Shown here: piece by piece, positions 32,621 to 36,351 of the stretch | Numbering within the stretch: position 1 is the stretch's first letter | How the letters are laid out: each line of letters starts with the position of its first letter | NCBI GenBank assembly: GCA_039589195.1 | Contig: JBDHHV010000020.1 | Location: 1-36,351 of the forward strand | Direction: 5' to 3' | DNA: 36,351 nucleotides | Origin: JBDHAC01 sp039589195 | Lineage (GTDB): Bacteria > Gemmatimonadota > Gemmatimonadetes > Palauibacterales > Palauibacteraceae | Position numbers and translations under genes: made by a program | The notes under the pieces: generated by a model | Databases searched by the model: none | Told to the model about the DNA's origin: nothing | The model's input: only the letters and a program-made list of their open reading frames with translations

Positions 32621-33565
32621 ATGATTAGACTCAAGGAGGCAACGCTGCTTGGTGTCAGCACCCCTTCACCTTCGTCCTGTCCCCCATGCGTGAGCAGTCT
32701 TAGACCGGTGGCACTCGGGGCCCTCATCGTGGTCATCCTCGCGCTCCTTGGCTGCGGCGGAGGCATGGAATCGATCCGCAGCCACCCCGCTCCCGGCGAC
32801 ATCGAGATCGATGGGATACAGACGGAGTGGAACGAGGCGCTCTCCCTCAGGGAAGAGAACGGTCTTTGGCTCGGCGTGATGAACGACGAAGAGAGTCTCT
32901 ACGTAACGGTGATCACGAACAACCGAGAGTACGTCCAGCAGATCGTCACTCGTGGTCTCACGCTCTGGGTCGATCCCACCAGCCATAAGGATCGCGCGCT
33001 CGGACTTCGTTTCCCCTCGCCCGGTGGGTCATCGGGCCAGCTTCCCGCCGGGTCGCGTGGTTCGTCAGGGGCCGACCCTGCTCTTCTCGAGGCAATGCTG
33101 GGACCGCTGACATCGGAGTTCGAGATCATCAACCCGGATCGAGGTACCGTCCGACTCGCACAGGTCGACGTCGAGAGCGTTGAGCTTGAGGCGACGTACC
33201 GAAACGGGACGTTTGTATACGAGGTGAAGGTGCCGCTCCAGGAAAGCGAGGAGATTCCGTTCGCCGTCGGCGCCAGTCCCGGTGACACGATCGCCGTCGG
33301 TCTCACCACGCCCGAGGTCGATCGCGATGCGATGCGTGAGGGAAGAGGCAGCGACTCGGGTGCCGGCCGTGGTGGCACGGGCGGCAGCCGTGGTGGCATG
33401 CGCGGCGGCCGTGGTGGCATGGGCGGTGGCCGCGGGGGAACAGGTGGTGGCCGCGGTGGCATGGGTGGTGGTGGCGGGGGTACAGGTGGTGGTCGGCCCT
33501 CCATGCCCAAGCCGATCGACTTGTGGACCGAGGTGGTGCTGTCACGAGGCGAACGGGTCTCCTGA
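32621..33565 (+). CDS. CBM9-like lipoprotein with a glycine-rich tail
   Basis: 314 residues from the ATG at 32621 (GGGAG nine bases upstream). A hydrophobic helix ends in the lipobox L-L-G-C-G (C45). The following domain begins G-D-I-E-I-D-G-I-Q-T-E-W-N-E-A, the typical opening of carbohydrate-binding module 9-like proteins found in many bacterial outer-membrane or surface proteins. At about 247-292 a low-complexity repeat of G-G-R-G-G-M and G-G-T-G-G-G units is inserted before a last strand. It precedes the ECF sigma gene by about 250 bases. The ligand is unknown. Confidence 0.75.
   Translation: MIRLKEATLLGVSTPSPSSCPPCVSSLRPVALGALIVVILALLGCGGGMESIRSHPAPGDIEIDGIQTEWNEALSLREENGLWLGVMNDEESLYVTVITNNREYVQQIVTRGLTLWVDPTSHKDRALGLRFPSPGGSSGQLPAGSRGSSGADPALLEAMLGPLTSEFEIINPDRGTVRLAQVDVESVELEATYRNGTFVYEVKVPLQESEEIPFAVGASPGDTIAVGLTTPEVDRDAMREGRGSDSGAGRGGTGGSRGGMRGGRGGMGGGRGGTGGGRGGMGGGGGGTGGGRPSMPKPIDLWTEVVLSRGERVS
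33361..33498 (+). repeat. Glycine-rich tandem repeat inside the CBM9-like lipoprotein gene
   Basis: Degenerate units of about 18 bases encode G-G-x-G-G-M and G-G-R-G-G-T. The region is in frame and extremely GC-rich. Such a stretch is prone to length change and to assembly error. Confidence 0.75.
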
Positions 33566-33812
33566 GCCCAGCTCACGGGTCCAAAGCGCCGGCTCAGAAT
33601 ATCGCCACAGAAGCACGGGGACTGGTATTGTCCTACAGAAGAAGCATCCCGGCACGCTCGCGCCTCTGAGACTGGGAATGATCCGGGAACTCGACGGGTC
33701 CAATATCCCGGCAGGAGTGTGGTCGAAAAGGAGGGCGGCAGATCGTGATCTCGCGTAGCCCTGAAGCCGAGCGACCCCGGACAAGGAAGACACGAGGATC
33801 TTCGAAGCGGAG

Positions 33813-34421
33813 ATGCCGACCTCACTTCCGACTGACGAAGCTCTCGTATCGCGGGCTCGCGAAGGCGACGAGCATGCTTTTCGCGAGCTGGTGCGCCGAT
33901 ACGAGGATCGCGTGGCAGCAACTGTGATCGGGATGCTCGGTCCGGGTGCCGACGCAGAGGACGTAGGACAGGAGACTTTCGTGCGCTTCTATCGGGCGCT
34001 CGAGCAGTACCGTGGCGAGGCGGGTATCGGTACGTACCTGACACGCATCGCTATCAACCAATCGCTCAAGGCGATTCGACGGCGCAAGAGCTGGAGACGG
34101 CGATTCTCTCGGTACGGCGACCAGCCCGAGGGAGATGCGGAGCACAGGCTCGCCGCGCAACTCGAATCCCCGGAGCGGGATTCCGATCTCCAGCGCATGG
34201 AACGATCCGAGCTAGTCCGGATCGGACTCGACGCGCTGACTCCGGAACGCCGTGCGGTCGTCGTCCTACGGTTGATCGAGGGGTATTCGACTCGCGAGAC
34301 GGCTGAAGCGCTGGGGATCGCGGAGGGGACTGTCCTCTCCCGGTTATCTCGTGGACTGGCAACAATGCGGGAGGCGCTGAGGCCGCACATGTTGGGGGAG
34401 TCGAACGATGAGACGGGATGA
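33813..34421 (+). CDS. ECF-type RNA polymerase sigma factor
   Basis: 202 residues with the two ECF regions: sigma-2 (about 15-85, with D-A-E-D-V-G-Q-E-T-F-V-R-F-Y and the promoter-melting helix G-T-Y-L-T-R-I-A-I-N) and sigma-4 (about 135-185, with L-T-P-E-R-R-A-V-V-V-L-R and a helix-turn-helix E-T-A-E-A-L-G-I-A-E-G-T-V-L-S-R-L). The stop overlaps the start of the next gene, which is its probable anti-sigma factor. A GGGAAC that could be an ECF -35 box lies at 33685, inside an inverted repeat (CCGGGA and TCCCGG, 33683-33711), but the -10 part is not convincing. Confidence 0.93.
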   Translation: MPTSLPTDEALVSRAREGDEHAFRELVRRYEDRVAATVIGMLGPGADAEDVGQETFVRFYRALEQYRGEAGIGTYLTRIAINQSLKAIRRRKSWRRRFSRYGDQPEGDAEHRLAAQLESPERDSDLQRMERSELVRIGLDALTPERRAVVVLRLIEGYSTRETAEALGIAEGTVLSRLSRGLATMREALRPHMLGESNDETG

Positions 34422-34866
34422 GCGAGAACTCCTGACGCTCGCCGCGCTCGGAGAAATCCGGGGTGCCGATGTGGAGAAGCTGGAGGCGTTGCTCGCGCGC
34501 TCCGCGGAAGCCCGGGCCGAGTTCGAGGAGCTCGGGCGACTCCGGTCGCTCGTACAGGCGGAGGCGCCGCGCTTCGCTCCGGGTTTCGAGGATCGCGTGA
34601 TCGCGCGTATCCGGCCGGTGGCTCGTGAGAGCGCGATCTTGCCTCCGGTACCGCGCTTCGCCGACTCGCTTGCGTTCGCGTTCCGCCGCGTCGCCGCCGC
34701 GGGTGTTGCGATCGCGTTCACGCTTGCCGCGTTGAACGTGCTCCGCGCCTCGGGCAGCCTGGCCGGAAACCCCCTCGAAGCAGCGCTCGCCTGGCCCGCC
34801 GTAACGTTCGAATCGGCCTACGAGCTGGAAGCCGGCAGCCTCACCGAATGGGTGTCCGCCCCATGA
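34408..34866 (+). CDS. Probable anti-sigma factor, membrane-anchored
   Basis: 152 residues; the start lies inside the end of the sigma gene (14-base overlap), so the two are coupled. The N-terminal half is helical (E-L-L-T-L-A-A-L-G-E-I-R-G-A-D), like the sigma-binding domain of anti-sigma factors, but the zinc motif HxxxCxxC is absent. One membrane helix lies at about 92-110. The C-terminal 40 residues would be periplasmic. Assignment rests on position and topology more than on a motif. Confidence 0.75.
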   Translation: MRRDERELLTLAALGEIRGADVEKLEALLARSAEARAEFEELGRLRSLVQAEAPRFAPGFEDRVIARIRPVARESAILPPVPRFADSLAFAFRRVAAAGVAIAFTLAALNVLRASGSLAGNPLEAALAWPAVTFESAYELEAGSLTEWVSAP

Positions 34867-34924
34867 GCACCGTTGGCAACCGGTCCACTGCCCCCGCTGG
34901 GCCGCGAGATTCCGGGGAGCCCCA

Positions 34925-35356
34925 ATGAAGACCGGGACGAAGGGCACACTGATCTTGGTCGCTACCTTCGCGATCGGTATCGTCGTCGGCGCGCTGCTCG
35001 AGGCCACCCTGGCCCGGGACCGGATCGAGCGCTTGCGCGGCTTCCGCGGCGCTCGCCAGTTCGCGCCGCGGATCGAGCAGATCCTTCAGCCGCGCGACGA
35101 GGAGCAGGCGCGAGCCATCCGCGAGGTACTGGACCGGGCCGCGGAGCGAAACGCCGAGATCTTTCGTCGCGCTCGGGATGACATGCAATCGTTGATCGAC
35201 AGCCTTCGCGCGGAGCTGGAGCCGCTGCTCGATGAACAGCAGCTCCAGCGGTTGGACCGGCTGGGTCGCGGGCCAAAGGAGCAGCCGTTCGAGGGGGAGC
35301 CCCCGCGACGACGTCCGGGCGGGCGCCCACTCCCGAGAGACCAGCCGCCATTCTGA
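34925..35356 (+). CDS. Spy/CnrX-like periplasmic sensor, membrane-anchored
   Basis: 143 residues. A membrane helix (about 7-27) anchors a periplasmic part made of amphipathic helices, with the pattern I-R-E-V-L-D-R-A-A-E-R-N-A-E-I-F and L-R-A-E-L-E-P-L-L-D-E-Q-Q-L-Q-R-L-D-R-L typical of the heavy-metal resistance/CpxP/Spy group. The tail is rich in proline and arginine. It follows the anti-sigma gene by 58 bases. The order sigma, anti-sigma, CnrX-like sensor matches metal- or envelope-stress modules, in which this protein would inform the anti-sigma factor. Confidence 0.8.
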   Translation: MKTGTKGTLILVATFAIGIVVGALLEATLARDRIERLRGFRGARQFAPRIEQILQPRDEEQARAIREVLDRAAERNAEIFRRARDDMQSLIDSLRAELEPLLDEQQLQRLDRLGRGPKEQPFEGEPPRRRPGGRPLPRDQPPF

Positions 35357-35465
35357 GGCTTCTTGCCCGCACAGACTACCCGGGTCCCTGATCCGCGTGG
35401 CCGTCGCCCAAGCGGCGGAAGCCTCGTGGTCGGCGGACCAACGTCGTGCCGATTCTCGTCCACCG

Positions 35466-35503
35466 AAAACAAAAGGGGGCTCCGATCCGCCGATCAAAGC
35501 CCC
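35466..35503 (-). terminator. Rho-independent terminator on the minus strand
   Basis: On the minus strand GGGGCT (35503-35498) pairs with AGCCCC (35481-35476), with an inner GATC-GGCG-GATC pairing, followed by CTTTTGTTTT. It stands about 33 bases after the end of the tRNA-like fragment (same strand), as if it once ended that tRNA gene. Confidence 0.65.
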
Positions 35504-35535
35504 ATATCTCATTGTAATGTCAGCCGTTAACCTAA

Positions 35536-35577
35536 TGCGCCCGGGAGAATTCGAATCCCCAACCTCCTGATCCGTAG
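35536..35577 (-). pseudogene. 3' part of a tRNA-Arg(ACG), copy d
   Basis: Read on the minus strand: anticodon loop CTACGGA (35577-35571), stem TCAGG, variable AGGTT, T arm GGGGA-TTCGAAT-TCTCC, acceptor CGGGCGC and A73 (35536). The anticodon would be ACG (Arg). Upstream, at the 5' edge of the loop, the sequence stops matching: the 5' anticodon stem, D arm and 5' acceptor are absent. This is the longest uninterrupted copy in the window. The rest of the 461-base gap 35357-35817 holds no supported gene. Confidence 0.7.
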
Positions 35578-35817
35578 GCGGGTCGTAGTAGGGCTCAGAT
35601 ACGACGAAATGTAGTATTAACGCGGTGTTTCGGGCGTCCTCCGTCGCATCTGAGATGAAGCCACACGACAAGTTGCCGTTTGTTCTTACCCCATTTCTTG
35701 CCCCACCTCAGGGCTGTCGTTCGTGTCCTCGGAGCCCTATCCCAATCCTCCGGCGCCCCCCCCTCGCGACATCGGGTATCCCCGTCACCCGTGACGCGGG
35801 CGAGATCCAGCATCCCC

Positions 35818-36351
35818 TCAGCGATTCGATTCGACAGCAGGTGCCGCGAGCGTCTGCCACTCCAGTAGGGCACTCCTGTCGATGATCTCGCCCGCCTTGA
35901 TCACATTCCAGATCTCGCGCGTGTTCGAGATGTCTTCGAGCGGGTTCGCGTCGAGGATCACCAAATCCGCCCACTTCCCTTCGTCGAGCGTCCCGATCGC
36001 TTCGGATGCGCCGAGGACGCGCGCCGCCGTCTGCGTCGCCGCCCGAAGGGCCTCGAGGGGTGAGAATCCCGCGACGACGAGCTCCCTCAGCTCGGTGTGC
36101 ATCTCCCACGGTGACGCGTCGGTACCGGCGGCGACCGTGACCCCCGCCTCGTGCAGCTTTCGAACGGCGACCCGCGTCACCTCGTTCTCCTGTCGGAGCG
36201 AGGCCTCGAAGCCGCGCCAAAACGCGGCCGTCGCGCGTGCTGCGGGCGTGAGAAAGGCTTCGATGTCCGGCTGGTCGAGTCGTTCGGGATCATCCAGCGT
36301 GGCGAGTGGGCCCGCCTGGAAGGCCAGGGTCGGGACCACCCAGAGGTCCGC
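35818..36351 (-). CDS. Amidohydrolase, C-terminal part (cut by the window edge)
   Basis: The frame is open to the last base of the window, so only the last 177 codons are seen. They carry the end of a metal-dependent amidohydrolase barrel: G-V-T-V-A-A-G-T-D-A-S-P-W with the metal-binding Asp, G-F-S-P-L-E-A-L-R-A-A-T, then G-K-W-A-D-L-V-I-L-D-A-N-P-L-E-D-I, the typical return to the beta-sandwich. It resembles the corresponding part of the amidohydrolase-propeller protein at 13478 (D-A-N-P-A-E-D-I) but has no propeller after it. Catalytic residues before the Asp lie outside the window. Confidence 0.88.
   Translation of the reverse strand, partial: ADLWVVPTLAFQAGPLATLDDPERLDQPDIEAFLTPAARATAAFWRGFEASLRQENEVTRVAVRKLHEAGVTVAAGTDASPWEMHTELRELVVAGFSPLEALRAATQTAARVLGASEAIGTLDEGKWADLVILDANPLEDISNTREIWNVIKAGEIIDRSALLEWQTLAAPAVESNR

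Noticed and set aside
33360..33500. CRISPR-like array in the glycine-rich region
   Set aside because: The repeats are short, degenerate, without unique spacers and in frame with the lipoprotein gene.
35232..35570. 112-codon plus-strand frame ending M-R-P-G-E-F-E-S-P-T-S
   Set aside because: The ending is a translation of the tRNA fragment on the other strand, a common false gene call; no domain is present.
35536..35611. Complete tRNA-Arg gene
   Set aside because: Only the half from the anticodon loop to the discriminator base is present; the 5' anticodon stem, D arm and 5' acceptor do not match.

Overview
The window reads as GC-rich genomic DNA from a free-living, probably environmental bacterium. 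Four paralogous serine/threonine kinases with a C-terminal TolB/PD40 propeller, amidohydrolases with or without such propellers, MacA/MacB-type efflux genes and ECF sigma modules fit Gemmatimonadota best. Acidobacteriota or a related phylum cannot be excluded from sequence reading alone.

Left part (1-15.8 kb, + strand except one gene): four receptor-like kinase genes (188-2890, 3022-5670, 7477-10185, 10335-12980) share one layout: about 280 residues of kinase, one membrane helix, then a periplasmic propeller ending in a W-L-x-E motif. The second is split by a single in-frame TGA. Three of the four share a promoter-like element at exactly the same distance from an ATG that has no Shine-Dalgarno site, which suggests leaderless transcripts. 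A CPBP membrane protease (minus strand) and a TPR-protein remnant lie between kinases 2 and 3. After kinase 4 comes an amidohydrolase fused to a propeller of the kinase type.

Middle part (16.1-28.2 kb): a XylR/DmpR-like sigma-54 activator on the minus strand diverges from an eleven-gene run on the plus strand. The 200-bp gap holds a nested palindrome (a likely upstream activator site) and a good -24/-12 sigma-54 promoter in front of the first gene, a YhhW-type pirin. The run then encodes a YtcJ-like amidohydrolase lipoprotein, an MBL-fold protein, a UBP-type zinc finger protein, an NADPH:FMN reductase, an AlgE-like outer-membrane barrel, an isochorismatase-like hydrolase, a TMEM175-type membrane protein, a second pirin, a SnoaL-like protein and a VOC protein. 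This looks like an aromatic- or quinone-responsive uptake, conversion and detoxification cluster. I do not recognise it as a named pathway; it is the best candidate for an undescribed system here.

Right part (28.3-36.35 kb): a MacA-MacB-like efflux operon (minus strand; adaptor, ATPase, permease), two lipoproteins (one CBM9-like with a glycine-rich tail), an ECF sigma / anti-sigma / Spy-CnrX-like periplasmic sensor trio, and the C-terminal part of an amidohydrolase running off the window edge.

Four intergenic regions carry fragments of the 3' end of one tRNA, apparently tRNA-Arg(ACG), all in the same orientation. Two are linked to a GC-rich insert that recurs. No complete tRNA, rRNA, CRISPR array or intact transposase was found.
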